Source: JAMXLO01 sp963696645 (lineage in GTDB: Bacteria; Pseudomonadota; Alphaproteobacteria; Acetobacterales; Acetobacteraceae). Taken from it: a stretch of DNA of 64,000 nt. Positions 1 through 8,525 of the stretch are shown here, piece by piece. A program made the translations under genes and the position numbers. Numbering within the stretch: the first letter of the stretch is position 1; every line of letters starts with the position of its first letter. The DNA lies in assembly GCA_963696645.1 (NCBI GenBank), contig CAVOKY010000011.1, positions 372,001 to 436,000 of the forward strand, written 5' to 3'. The notes beneath the pieces were generated by a model that was given only the letters and a program-made list of their open reading frames with translations, ran no database searches and was not told the origin of the DNA.

Positions 1-624
1 ACGCCGGGCATCACGGTGCGGCCGATCATCTCGATCGACGGCAGCCACCATCTGAACGAGGTGTTCTTCGACGACGTGCGCGTCCCGGTTGAGAACCGCG
101 TCTACGAGGAGAATCGTGGCTGGGATGTGGCGAAGTTCCTGCTTGGTAACGAGCGCACCGGAATCGCGCGGCTGGGCAAATCGAAGGAGCGGGTGAAGGC
201 GTCGAAGGATATGGCGCGCAATGTCCGCGAGAATGGACGGCCGCTGATCGAGGATGCGGCGTTCCGTCAGCGCATCGCGCAATTGGAAGTCGACATGAAG
301 GCACTGGAGATCACCCAGTACCGTGTGGTGTCGGCGCACGAAAAGGCGCGCGATGGGCGGCCGGATCCGCTGTCGTCGGTGTTGAAGGTGAAGGGCACCG
401 AACTGCTGCAGGCGACAACGGAACTGGCGATGGACGTCGGCGGTCCGATGTCGATGCCGATCTGGGCCGAGGAACTGGCTGCGCTGTCGAACGAACCGGA
501 TGTCGGACCGGAGTGGGCGACGCAGGCCACCGGCAGCTATCTGTTCCTGCGCGCAGCGTCGATCTATGGCGGCACCAACGAGATTCAAAAGAACATCCTG
601 ACCAAGGCGGTGCTGCGGCTTTAG
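1..624 (+). CDS. Acyl-CoA dehydrogenase, C-terminal part (cut by window edge)
   Basis: The reading frame is open from base 1, so the 5' part of the gene lies outside the window; 207 residues are visible. They cover the end of the middle beta domain and the C-terminal helical bundle of an FAD-dependent acyl-CoA dehydrogenase. The near-terminal motif IYGGTNEIQKNI is the family's C-terminal flavin/substrate signature. The segment around FFDDVRVPVENRV is the usual strand leading into the C-terminal domain. The family oxidises acyl-CoA thioesters to enoyl-CoA in the cytoplasm; the substrate cannot be read from the sequence. A second acyl-CoA dehydrogenase follows on the same strand, and such pairs often work as heteromers, which is only an inference here. 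Confidence 0.93.
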   Translation, partial: TPGITVRPIISIDGSHHLNEVFFDDVRVPVENRVYEENRGWDVAKFLLGNERTGIARLGKSKERVKASKDMARNVRENGRPLIEDAAFRQRIAQLEVDMKALEITQYRVVSAHEKARDGRPDPLSSVLKVKGTELLQATTELAMDVGGPMSMPIWAEELAALSNEPDVGPEWATQATGSYLFLRAASIYGGTNEIQKNILTKAVLRL

Positions 625-652
625 TCCGGCAGTACGCCGACAACAGTACGCC

Positions 653-760
653 GTCATTGCGAGACGCTGTCGTTGCGAGCGAAGCGAAGCAATCTCGGGC
701 CAGTGGTGCGCGCACTCCGCAAGCCGGATCGCGTCGCCGGCTTTGCCTTCTCGCAATGAC
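653..760. repeat. Palindrome-ended intergenic repeat, copy 1
   Basis: The unit starts with GTCATTGCGAG (653-663) and ends with its exact reverse complement CTCGCAATGAC (750-760). The inside has a GCGAAGCGAAGCAATC stretch and the palindrome GCCGGATCGCGTCGCCGGC. A second unit with nearly identical ends lies at 43444-43553, and a single end lies at 39279-39289. This looks like a dispersed REP/MITE-like element sitting between two cotranscribed genes. No coding potential is seen. Confidence 0.7.
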
Positions 761-779
761 AGGATAACGGGAGCGCCAG

Positions 780-1916
780 ATGGATTTCGATCTTTCCGAT
801 GAACAACGCCTGCTGAAGGACAGTGTCGATCGGCTGATGGCCGATCGCTACGCGTTCGAGCAGCGCAAGAACTACTGCAAGGAGCCGATCGGCTGGAGCA
901 GCGCGATGTGGTCACAGTACGCCGAGCTAGGGCTGCTCGGGCTGCCGTTCGCCGAGGCGTATGGCGGGTTCGGCGGCGGCGCGGTCGAGATCATGCTGGT
1001 GATGGAGGCGTTCGGCCGATCGCTGATCCTGGAACCTTATCTGGCGACGGTGGTGCTGGGCGGCACAGCGGTGCGCCTGGGTGGGACCGAGGCACAAAGA
1101 TCAAAAGTTCTGCCGGCAATTGCCGATGGCAGCATGAAGCTGGCGTTCGCGCACGGTGAACGGCAGGCGCGCTACGACCTGACCGACGTGATGACCACGG
1201 CGAAGCGCGGCGGTCCGGGCTGGGTGCTGGATGGTGCCAAGAGCGTGGTCACGCACGGCGACTGCGCCGACATGCTGGTGGTAAGCGCTCGCACCTCCGG
1301 CGAGCGCGACGATGCGGACGGCATCACGCTGTTCCTGGTGGACGCCGGCGCTGAAGGCGTGGCTCGGCGAGGCTACACCATGCGCGACGAACAACGCGCG
1401 GCAGAAGTGTCATTGTCGGGCGTGCAGGTGGGGCAGGACGCGGTGCTGGGCGAGATTGGCATGGCGCTGCCATTGATCGAACGGGTGATCGAGACGGGTA
1501 TCGCCGCGACCTCGGCTGAGTCGGTCGGAGCAATGGAAGCGCTGCACACGATGACGCTGGAATACAGCCGGACGCGCGAACAGTTTGGCAGGACGATCGG
1601 GTCCAACCAGGTGGTGCAGCATCGACTGGCGGAGATGCTGATGTCGCTCGAGCAGGGGCGCTCCATGGCGATGCTGGCAGCGATGATGGTGGACGAACCG
1701 GACGCCGACGAGCGTGCACACAACATCGCCATGGCCAAGGTGGGCATTGGCCAGGCTGGACGCTTTGTGTCGCAGAACGCGGTGCAATTGCACGGCGGTA
1801 TCGGCATGACCGAGGAACTCGCCGTCGGCCACTACTTCCGTCGATGCATGGTGATCGAGCGGCTGTTCGGCGATACGGCGCATTACCTGGCGAAGCTGGC
1901 CGAACGGGTGGAGTAG
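780..1916 (+). CDS. Acyl-CoA dehydrogenase family protein
   Basis: This 378-residue protein is a complete acyl-CoA dehydrogenase. The N-terminal helical domain covers about residues 1-115, the middle beta domain about 120-220, and the C-terminal FAD-binding bundle about 230-375. The motifs SRTREQFGRTIGSNQVVQH and VQLHGGIGMTEE match the family's C-terminal flavin-contact regions. The ATG at 780 is preceded by GGGAG at 769-773, which supports this start. It follows the truncated acyl-CoA dehydrogenase on the same strand, separated by a palindromic repeat. It is likely involved in degrading an acyl-CoA or a cyclic acid; the substrate is unknown. Confidence 0.93.
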   Translation: MDFDLSDEQRLLKDSVDRLMADRYAFEQRKNYCKEPIGWSSAMWSQYAELGLLGLPFAEAYGGFGGGAVEIMLVMEAFGRSLILEPYLATVVLGGTAVRLGGTEAQRSKVLPAIADGSMKLAFAHGERQARYDLTDVMTTAKRGGPGWVLDGAKSVVTHGDCADMLVVSARTSGERDDADGITLFLVDAGAEGVARRGYTMRDEQRAAEVSLSGVQVGQDAVLGEIGMALPLIERVIETGIAATSAESVGAMEALHTMTLEYSRTREQFGRTIGSNQVVQHRLAEMLMSLEQGRSMAMLAAMMVDEPDADERAHNIAMAKVGIGQAGRFVSQNAVQLHGGIGMTEELAVGHYFRRCMVIERLFGDTAHYLAKLAERVE

Positions 1917-2043
1917 GCCGGCGCGTTTCGGCGGGGCCGTTGGCGTTCCATCCACGATCATAACCAGCCTGCGGCGCTTCGAGCCTCTTGTATCCGCTGC
2001 GAATTTGTTGCTTTATCCTAAATAAAGCGACAGGGGGCTGGCT

Positions 2044-3459
2044 ATGCAGACTTTTCGCAACGCACTCATCTGTGCCGGCGTCGCGACACAGTTGATCGTG
2101 GCCGGTGTCGCGCAGGCGACCAATATCAGCATCCCAGCTCTGCCGGTGACCAGTGTCATCACGATCCAACCGATCGACGTCTGTAACGCCACCGGCACAA
2201 GCTGCGCTTCGCTCGCCAATTTGGCGACCGACGAGACGGCAGTGAATGCGGTGTGGGACCAGGCAGGGCTTGGGTTCGCTTTTTTGCCGGCGGTGCAGTT
2301 CGACGACACGACGTCATCCCAGGGGTTTCTCAACCCTACCATCACGATCGCCTCAGGTTATCCGACCGGGACACCAACCGATCTGGCGCATCAGCTCATG
2401 TACGGGCCGGGCCACGGCCAGAGCAGTAATCCGACGACGCTCAACGTATGGTTCGTGGACCATCTGACCCGCAGCGACAGCGTCGGCGTTTATGGCACGG
2501 CCTTCATCGGCGGCAACGGCGTGATCATTCCAACTCTGCCCAATCTCAACACTGGCCAGCTTCCGGCACTCGATACGATGGCGCACGAGCTCGGACACAA
2601 TCTTGGATTGCAGCATGTGGACGGGACATCATTGAGCAGCCCACTGAACCTGATGCAGAGCGTGGGGAGGACCGTTCCCAGCAATTTCTGCCAGATTGGT
2701 CCGAACAACTGCGCTCCCGTCGGTACCGCTACCGATCAGATGCTGCCGACGCAGAAAACGACTGCCCAAAATCCGCTTTTCACCATTGCTCTGGCGCAAG
2801 TGACCGCCCAGGTCGATCATGCACCGGGCGAGTGTGCCGTCGGGTCCGGCACTTGCGACATCAGTTTCAATTTCGCCAACTCGGCGACCACACAGTCGTT
2901 GATCGGGTTCAAGGTCCGCTCACTTGCTGCCAATTCCATATTGGATGGGACATTGATCAGCGGCAGTTCGCCTGACGGGATAACCGGAAGAGGTCCGACG
3001 ACCACGCTGCTTACGCCGACCGGGGCTATGGTCCAGTACAGCTTCACGCCGGGTCTGTTCGGGCCAGGAGATTCATTTGACCTGGCGTTCAATTATAACA
3101 GTTGCGATAATCGCTGCGCCTACGCTCCGCCATTCTCGGTCGAGTTCGACTTCAGCTCCGGTGTCACGTCTGCCGCACTGTTCGATGGCAGCGGTTTCGC
3201 CAACTCGCAACTTCCGGGGACGCCATTGCAGACCCCGTTCCCGCTGGGCCTGGGTTTCATCGGCACGCCGACCTATGGAGTGGGGAAGACCGTGCCGGTC
3301 GTCGCCTGCACTGATGTGGAAGGTGATCAGACGTCGGGTGCCAACAGTCCTTGCACGTTCGGCAGCGTGCCCGAGCCTCCGGCCGCCGGCATCTTCGTTA
3401 TTGCGCTGGCGGGGCTGGGCGGAATTTTGCGCTGCTCGAGACCGCATGCCCACGGCTGA
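2044..3459 (+). CDS. Secreted zinc metalloprotease with PEP-CTERM sorting signal
   Basis: The 471-residue protein starts with a signal peptide ending near AQA (about residue 24). A metzincin zinc site, HELGHNLGLQH, lies at about residues 181-191: three histidines bind zinc and the glutamate is the general base. A methionine about 15 residues later (NLMQS) could be the Met-turn. The C-terminus has VPEPPA, a hydrophobic helix and the basic tail RCSRPHAHG, which is a PEP-CTERM anchor recognised by exosortase. It is therefore probably exported and processed at the envelope. No exosortase gene lies in the window. The gene is separate from the flanking catabolic genes. Confidence 0.85.
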   Translation: MQTFRNALICAGVATQLIVAGVAQATNISIPALPVTSVITIQPIDVCNATGTSCASLANLATDETAVNAVWDQAGLGFAFLPAVQFDDTTSSQGFLNPTITIASGYPTGTPTDLAHQLMYGPGHGQSSNPTTLNVWFVDHLTRSDSVGVYGTAFIGGNGVIIPTLPNLNTGQLPALDTMAHELGHNLGLQHVDGTSLSSPLNLMQSVGRTVPSNFCQIGPNNCAPVGTATDQMLPTQKTTAQNPLFTIALAQVTAQVDHAPGECAVGSGTCDISFNFANSATTQSLIGFKVRSLAANSILDGTLISGSSPDGITGRGPTTTLLTPTGAMVQYSFTPGLFGPGDSFDLAFNYNSCDNRCAYAPPFSVEFDFSSGVTSAALFDGSGFANSQLPGTPLQTPFPLGLGFIGTPTYGVGKTVPVVACTDVEGDQTSGANSPCTFGSVPEPPAAGIFVIALAGLGGILRCSRPHAHG

Positions 3460-3590
3460 AATCGCAGAACACGGCAGATTCGCGCGGCAGCATCGCCGTA
3501 CCGTAGTGCAATGATTGAGGAGCGGGGTTGAGGTAGTCGTCGGCACCAGTCACAATCGGCGTCAGCGACTGCAGCAGCACAGGCGGATGC

Positions 3591-4364
3591 ATGATACGGT
3601 CGATCTCGATTGCCGGTGTTACCTTGGAAATTGAGATGCGCGGCACCGGCCGGCCGTTGCTGTTCCTGCACCCCGGCGAGGGGCTGCAACCGAGCCGTCC
3701 GTGGCTCGATCTGCTGGCGCGCCGCTATCGCGTGATTGCGCCGAGCCATCCCGGCTGGGGCAACTCCGCGCTGCCGAACTGGTGCAGCACGGTCGATGAC
3801 CTGGCCTATCTGTATCTGGATCTGGTGGGGGCACTGGAACTGCGGGACGGCATCCTGGTCGGCGCGTGCTTCGGCGGTTGGGTCGCTGCTGAAATGATGG
3901 TGCGCGACACACAGCGCATCGCCTGCGTGGTGCTGGCCGCCCCTTTGGGGATCAAGGTGGGCGGCGTGCTGGAACGCGACATTGCCGACATGCACGCCAT
4001 CTCGCGGGAGGAATACCTGCGTCTCGCGTGGGCCGATCCGGCGAAGGGCGAAACCGACCTTGCGCAACTGCCGGAAACCGAACTCGCCGGCATCGCGCGT
4101 GGCCGCGAGGCATTCGCGACATTCGGCTGGAAGCCATACATGCACAATCCCCGGCTCAAACGTTGGCTGCATCGGATCGATCTGCCGACGCTGCTGTTAT
4201 GGGGCGAGCAGGATGGCATCGTACGCCCGGAATACGGCGAGGCCTGGCGCGGCGAGATCCCCGGCGCGCGGCTGGAGCTCATTCCCGATGCCGGGCATTT
4301 CCCGCACTGGGAGCAGCCGGAGGAATTCGTCGACCATCTGTCGCGCTTCGCCGACATTCATTGA
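3591..4364 (+). CDS. Alpha/beta hydrolase with cysteine at the nucleophile elbow
   Basis: The 257 residues form an alpha/beta-hydrolase fold. An HPG oxyanion-loop motif appears near residue 27, the nucleophile elbow is GACFGGW with Cys93 where serine is usual, and the GEQDGIV acid loop and DAGHFPHWEQPE histidine region lie near the C-terminus. The enzyme probably hydrolyses an ester, lactone or C-C bond. A cysteine nucleophile is known in dienelactone hydrolases, but the overall sequence looks more like LLM-associated hydrolases. The next gene, an LLM flavin oxidoreductase, starts 19 bases after its stop, so the two are likely cotranscribed and act on the same compound. Confidence 0.88.
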   Translation: MIRSISIAGVTLEIEMRGTGRPLLFLHPGEGLQPSRPWLDLLARRYRVIAPSHPGWGNSALPNWCSTVDDLAYLYLDLVGALELRDGILVGACFGGWVAAEMMVRDTQRIACVVLAAPLGIKVGGVLERDIADMHAISREEYLRLAWADPAKGETDLAQLPETELAGIARGREAFATFGWKPYMHNPRLKRWLHRIDLPTLLLWGEQDGIVRPEYGEAWRGEIPGARLELIPDAGHFPHWEQPEEFVDHLSRFADIH

Positions 4365-4383
4365 TCGCACGGGGGATCGCACC

Positions 4384-5586
4384 ATGCGCTGCTGGTATTT
4401 TTCCGAGATGGCCTATCATCCGGCATGGGAGGCAGGATTGCAGCGCGGCACGCTGCGCGTGGTGCTGCCGTCCAGCAACTTCGATCCGCCGACCGCGCAC
4501 GGACTGCTGAACCGCTATCTGGACGAGTTCGCGCTGTGCGATGAGGTTGGGCTCGACATCATGGTGAACGAGCACCACAGCACGGCGACCTGCATGACGG
4601 TGTCCGCGCCGATGGCGTTGGCGATCATCGCTCGTGAAACGAAACGCGCACGCCTGCTGTCGCTGGGCACGCCAATCGCCAACCGGCCCGATCCGGTGCG
4701 CGTGGCGGAGGAGATGGCCTGGCTGGACGTATTGTCCGGCGGACGGCTGGAGATGGGGCTGGTGAAGGGCGCGCCGTATGAGATCCAGCCGGCGAACAGC
4801 AACCCCGCGACGCTGATGCGGCGTTACTGGGAAGCGCACGACCTGATCCTGAAGGCGCTTTCCACCCACGACGGCCCGTTCAACTGGGAGGGCGAGTTCT
4901 TCCAGTACCGCAGCGTCAACATCTGGCCGAAACCGATCCAGAAGCCGACGCCGCCGGTTTGGATGACCGGGATGAGCGTCGGTACCGGCACGCTCGCAGC
5001 CGAACGCGGGCACGTGGTTGGGACACTGCTGTCGGGTGGCACCGCGAAGCCGATGTACGATGCGTATCGCCAGCGGGCGCACGAACTGGGTTGGGAGGCG
5101 GGACCGGATCGCATGGCCTATGCCGCGGTGGTCGGCGTCGGCGCGACACGCGACGAAGGTCTGCGTCGCGCCGATCAGATCGCGGATTACGTGCGCACCG
5201 CGCCGGTGGTGGCGGAGCCGTTCACCAATCCGCCGGGCTACAACTCGATCGGCGCCAATGTGGCGATCATGCAGGCCGGCGCGCGCGCGCATCGCATCGT
5301 GAAGGATCGACAGGGCAATACGATCGATCATCGCCGCGCGACGGTGCAGCAGTTCATGGATACCGATACGATATTTGCCGGGACGCCGGACGATGTCTAC
5401 GCGCAGATCAAGGCGTTCAGCGACCGCATGGGGGGCGTCGGCCATCTGCTGTTCTTCGGTCAGGGCGGGTTCCTGGACCACAAGGATACCGTGGAGAACA
5501 TCAGTCTGTTCGGCCGCGACGTGGCGCCGCGGCTGCGCGAGCTGAATGTCGCGCCAGCACAGCCGGGCGTTGCTGCCGCGGAATAG
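4384..5586 (+). CDS. LLM-class flavin-dependent oxidoreductase (luciferase-like monooxygenase)
   Basis: The 400-residue protein has the luciferase-like TIM-barrel layout. Near the N-terminus NEHHSTATCM is the typical EHH segment, followed by LGTPIANRPDPVRVAEEMAWLDVLSGGRLEMGLVKG, broken by variable loops, which builds the F420/FMN pocket. The frame is open further upstream, but the ATG at 4384 gives the family N-terminus and follows the hydrolase stop at once. The enzyme uses reduced flavin and oxygen to oxidise a small organic substrate. It is probably a two-gene operon with the alpha/beta hydrolase, in the style of a monooxygenase plus hydrolase pair. Confidence 0.9.
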   Translation: MRCWYFSEMAYHPAWEAGLQRGTLRVVLPSSNFDPPTAHGLLNRYLDEFALCDEVGLDIMVNEHHSTATCMTVSAPMALAIIARETKRARLLSLGTPIANRPDPVRVAEEMAWLDVLSGGRLEMGLVKGAPYEIQPANSNPATLMRRYWEAHDLILKALSTHDGPFNWEGEFFQYRSVNIWPKPIQKPTPPVWMTGMSVGTGTLAAERGHVVGTLLSGGTAKPMYDAYRQRAHELGWEAGPDRMAYAAVVGVGATRDEGLRRADQIADYVRTAPVVAEPFTNPPGYNSIGANVAIMQAGARAHRIVKDRQGNTIDHRRATVQQFMDTDTIFAGTPDDVYAQIKAFSDRMGGVGHLLFFGQGGFLDHKDTVENISLFGRDVAPRLRELNVAPAQPGVAAAE

Positions 5587-5625
5587 TGCCGTCGCCGCCC
5601 TGTCGGTGAGCGGAAATTGGGCAGC

Positions 5626-6075
5626 TCAGTACCGCCGATATGGCAGGAACTTGCCCGACATCGTGATCTTCACCCGATCGCCCTTCTGATCCGGCTGGCG
5701 CTCCAGCGCCATGTCGAAGTCGATCGCGCTCATGATGCCGTCGCCGAACTCCTCTTGGATCAGCTCTTTCCAGGTGGTACCGTAGACCATCACCAGCTCG
5801 TAGAACCGATAGATCAGCGGATCGGTCGGCACCGCGCCGGGCAGCGATCCGCGATACGGGATCTGCTGCAGCAGCGCAATATCGGGCGCGTCCAGACCGA
5901 ACAACTGCGCTGCCTTTTCCGCAGTCTCCGGCGTCATCGACATCTGCCCGAGACAGGCCGCGCAGGCCCAGGTGGGCGAGTAGCCGAGTACGGCGGCAAT
6001 CTGCGCCCAGGTAAGCTGCTTCTCCTGCTTGATCGCCAGGATCCTGCGGCCGAGCTCCGTCTTGGCGTCGTTCAT
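5626..6075 (-). CDS. cynS: Cyanate hydratase (cyanase)
   Basis: The 149-residue length and domain order match cyanase: an N-terminal helix-turn-helix-like domain (about residues 1-75) and the C-terminal catalytic domain. The active-site residues known from E. coli (Arg, Glu, Ser) correspond to Arg90 and Glu93 in IYRFYE and Ser116 in GIMSAIDF. The C-terminus GKFLPYRRY is also typical. The enzyme decomposes cyanate with bicarbonate to ammonia and carbon dioxide. There is no cynT or cynR nearby. The gene runs opposite to the preceding operon and marks the left edge of the accessory island. Confidence 0.96.
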   Translation of the reverse strand: MNDAKTELGRRILAIKQEKQLTWAQIAAVLGYSPTWACAACLGQMSMTPETAEKAAQLFGLDAPDIALLQQIPYRGSLPGAVPTDPLIYRFYELVMVYGTTWKELIQEEFGDGIMSAIDFDMALERQPDQKGDRVKITMSGKFLPYRRY

Positions 6076-6143
6076 GCCCTGTCTCCCTGGACTGCGGCGG
6101 CGTCAGGGCAAGCAAGGACCGCGCCACCCTGGACCGGCCACGC

Positions 6144-6575
6144 ATGCCCGCCCAAGCAGAAATTCGTCGCCCGGCCAATGGAAGCGCGGTGCGCTCGGCA
6201 TTGAGCGCGCTTGCCGCAACGGGCGCGGTGCGAGAAGACCGCGGCACGGTGATGCGGCTCGGCACCGACGAGTTGGTGCGGCTGGCGCCGTGCCTGCGGC
6301 CCTACCTGATGAACGCCACGCCGACCTGGCGCGAAATCGTCGATACCGCCGATTGGCTGCGCCACGATCGCGGTGTCCCGAAATCGCTGTGGAGCAAGGC
6401 CCGCATCGCCATGGGCCGCGAGGAGGCGGCAATTGCTCTCGCCATCGTCTCGTCGAAACCGACGGAGTATTTCCGCACCTCGCCCGGCGGTTGCTTCCAC
6501 GGCATGGTGGCCAAGGCCAAGACCGGCGATCTGCATCTCAGCCGCACGATCTGGGCTTTGCGCGCCGGCGGAGAA
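6144..6575 (+). pseudogene. repC: repC C-terminal remnant (repABC plasmid replication initiator)
   Basis: From about base 6266 the product reads like the C-terminus of RepC. Diagnostic stretches are LRPYLMNATPTWREIVDTA, WLRHDRGVPKSLW, AAIALAIVSSKP and SPGGCFHGMVAKAKTGDLHL. RepC is normally about 400 residues, and the N-terminal DNA-binding part is absent, so this is a 3' fragment. The frame then runs without a stop into the toxin-antitoxin gene, but that gene has its own promoter and ATG. No repA or repB is present. It is best read as a scar of an integrated or decayed repABC-type replicon. Confidence 0.72.
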
Positions 6576-6660
6576 AATAAGAGCTACCCCGAAGGCTTAA
6601 ACAGCAAGCGGCGCGCCGGGAGGGGGCACATGGGCCGGCTGAGGAATCCGGCCGCCGTCG

Positions 6661-6701
6661 TTGCGGCGGGACCAAAATGGTATATAATCTCCAACTGGAG
6701 A
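6661..6701 (+). promoter_or_regulatory. Promoter and palindromic operator of the toxin-antitoxin operon
   Basis: TTGCGG (6661-6666), a 16-base spacer and a perfect TATAAT (6683-6688) form a sigma70-type promoter. Overlapping the -10 box is the perfect inverted repeat TCTCCA-AC-TGGAGA (6688-6701). The antitoxin ATG follows at 6711. An operator over the promoter fits autoregulation by the antitoxin, which is the rule for such modules. This short stretch is much more A/T-rich than its surroundings. Confidence 0.7.
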
Positions 6702-6710
6702 ATATTTATC

Positions 6711-7334
6711 ATGCAAACTCATGAAAGCCCGCTGTTCACCCCGGCCGAGGCCGCCGTTCTAACGCGGCTGTCGCTGAAGGCGGTGAACAACGCGATCGAC
6801 AAGAAGACCGTGCCGGCGACCACCGGGCGGCGCGCCGGCCAGGCAACGCGCCTGCTCGATTTGCGGGCGCTGATGTCGCTCGCGCTCGAGCGGCGGCTGG
6901 CCGATCGCATGGTGCCCGGGCTGCGGCGTGAACTGTTCGAGGCGCTGACGGATGCGCAACGCAGCACCGTATCGCTCGAGGGCGGGCTGATCAAAGTTGA
7001 TTTACGCGAACCGCGTCGAGAACTTGCGGCCGCGCTGCGCGAGCTCCGCCGCGCACGCCAGCTGGTCGTGACCGATCCCGATATCCTGGGCGGCGATCCG
7101 GTCTTCCGCGGCACGCGGGTGCCGGTGCGCGCGATCGCCGCGCAGCTGGAGAGTGGCGAGGCCGAAGCCGGGCTGCGCCAGGCCTATCCGCGCCTCACGA
7201 CCGAAATGGTGCGTCTCGCGCCGCTATATGCCGCAGCTTACCCGGCGCGCGGGCGTCCGCGTACCCAGCCCTGGCACGGCGCCGCGCCGGTCCGGCGGAT
7301 CCGGCGCAAGCTGGTTGCGGCCGAGGCAGGATGA
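6711..7334 (+). CDS. DUF433-type antitoxin
   Basis: The 207-residue product starts at the ATG at 6711, directly after the promoter and operator. The N-terminal half (FTPAEAAVLTRLSLKAVNNAID) looks like a MerR/HTH-type DNA-binding segment. The C-terminal half holds the DUF433 signature ILGGDPVFRGTRVPVRAI (about residues 124-141). DUF433 proteins are partners of DUF5615 PIN-like toxins. The stop overlaps the toxin start (ATGA at 7331-7334), so translation is coupled. It probably neutralises the toxin and represses the operon. Its basic C-terminal tail, PVRRIRRKL, may add DNA contact. Confidence 0.85.
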   Translation: MQTHESPLFTPAEAAVLTRLSLKAVNNAIDKKTVPATTGRRAGQATRLLDLRALMSLALERRLADRMVPGLRRELFEALTDAQRSTVSLEGGLIKVDLREPRRELAAALRELRRARQLVVTDPDILGGDPVFRGTRVPVRAIAAQLESGEAEAGLRQAYPRLTTEMVRLAPLYAAAYPARGRPRTQPWHGAAPVRRIRRKLVAAEAG

Positions 7335-7705
7335 GGTTTCTCATCGATGAGTGCCTCAGCATCGATCTGATGTCGGTTGCGAGCGCCGCCGGCCACGAAG
7401 CCCACCACGTCGCTCGCATCGGCAAGGCCGGCTGGAAAGACTGGAATGTCGCGCGCCACGCGGCAGACGGTGATTTCGTGCTGGTGACCAACAATGCCGG
7501 CGATTTCCGGAAAATCTACGCGACGACCCCACTGCATGCCGGTCTAATCGTCATCGTGCCGAATGTCGATCTGGTCCTGCAGGCCACACTGTTCCGCGCG
7601 TCGCTCGAGGCGGTGACCTTGCCGAACGACCTGGTCAATCGGGTGCTTGAGGTCGGCATCGACGGCGAGGACATCACACTCGATCTGTACGAGCTTCCGC
7701 CATAA
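7331..7705 (+). CDS. DUF5615 PIN-like toxin
   Basis: The 124-residue protein begins MRFLIDECLS, where the acidic pair Asp6-Glu7 is the first metal-binding site of the PIN-like fold. A second conserved element is VTNNAGDFRKIY. The family belongs to the PIN-like nucleases and is usually the second gene of a DUF433/DUF5615 pair. Here it overlaps the antitoxin by four bases. It is a probable ribonuclease toxin. The gene looks intact, so the module may still be active and may have stabilised the lost replicon marked by the repC remnant. Confidence 0.85.
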   Translation: MRFLIDECLSIDLMSVASAAGHEAHHVARIGKAGWKDWNVARHAADGDFVLVTNNAGDFRKIYATTPLHAGLIVIVPNVDLVLQATLFRASLEAVTLPNDLVNRVLEVGIDGEDITLDLYELPP

Positions 7706-8044
7706 GGGCATCCGGGTGGGATATCTTCGACAGGGTACAACTCAAACAACTGTCCAACCTCGGCGAGCCTTCATACCGATGCGACTATTGCACCAAATCC
7801 TTCAGCGTGAAATCGCGTGGGCCGATCTGGTGAAGTCCAGCAGCACATTGGTCAAAGGTCACGGGCTTCATAAAGAACTTGGCGTGCCGCGAGTCAGCAT
7901 TGCCCGGAGCGCCCGGCGCATCCATCGACAGTTGGCACTGCCACGCTGCAGAATTTTTTGACTTTCGCAAATACGGCGGGGTTGTCTGTAACTCGCTCGA
8001 GCGGCGGTTCTGTCGGATAACCGGGTTACACGTCGCTTTGGGGG
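7706..8044. other. Intergenic region without recognisable gene
   Basis: This 340-base stretch between the toxin and the broken channel gene has only short open frames in both directions, none with family resemblance. No terminator hairpin with a T-run is visible after the toxin stop. Confidence 0.5.
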
Positions 8045-8525
8045 ATGTATCTGTTGGAAACCGCCAACTGGACTTGGGCTCTGTTGCTCGTCGCACTGAC
8101 TGTGGCAATCCACGCGACGGGGGTGGTGATGATGGCCCTTACGGAGTTCAGGATCAGGATGTGTCTGGAGACCTGGAAACTCGGGCCACGCCACGTGATC
8201 CCGATAGTGATCGGCTTGGTCGGAGCGGTCGGACTGCTGCTGGCGGCGCTACACGGGTTAGAGGCCGCGATCTGGGCGGCGGCGTATGTATGGCTTGGTG
8301 CGCTGGACTCGCCTCAGGATGCAATCCTCTATTCCGTCGAACTCGATCACAACGCGGGGCGCTTCGGGGCTGATGCTGCAACAGCACTGGCGAATGATGG
8401 GAGCGCTGGAGGCAGCGGATGGCATGCTGCTGTTTGGTATCAGCACCGCCTACATTTTCGCGATAATGCAGGTGTATTGGCCGATGCTCTCCGAGCTGTC
8501 CATGACCCGCCGTTCCCCACGATGA
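8045..8525 (+). pseudogene. Ion-channel-like membrane protein, frameshifted
   Basis: The first frame encodes MYLLETANWTWALLLVALTV and a second hydrophobic helix (HVIPIVIGLVGAVGLLLAAL), then a pore-like region. After about base 8340 the conserved continuation SITTRGASGL...MMGALEAADGMLLFG is in the +1 frame and ends at the TGA at 8525. The TTRG segment sits where two-helix potassium-channel-like proteins have their filter loop. Removing one base near 8338-8342 (GTCGAACTCG) joins both halves into a protein of about 159 residues. The defect is a one-base insertion, either a real mutation or a sequencing error. Confidence 0.65.

Noticed and set aside
5501..6265. Longer minus-strand frame over cyanase with an N-terminal extension
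   Set aside because: A different frame from cynS, with no family resemblance; the 149-residue cyanase is a perfect length match.
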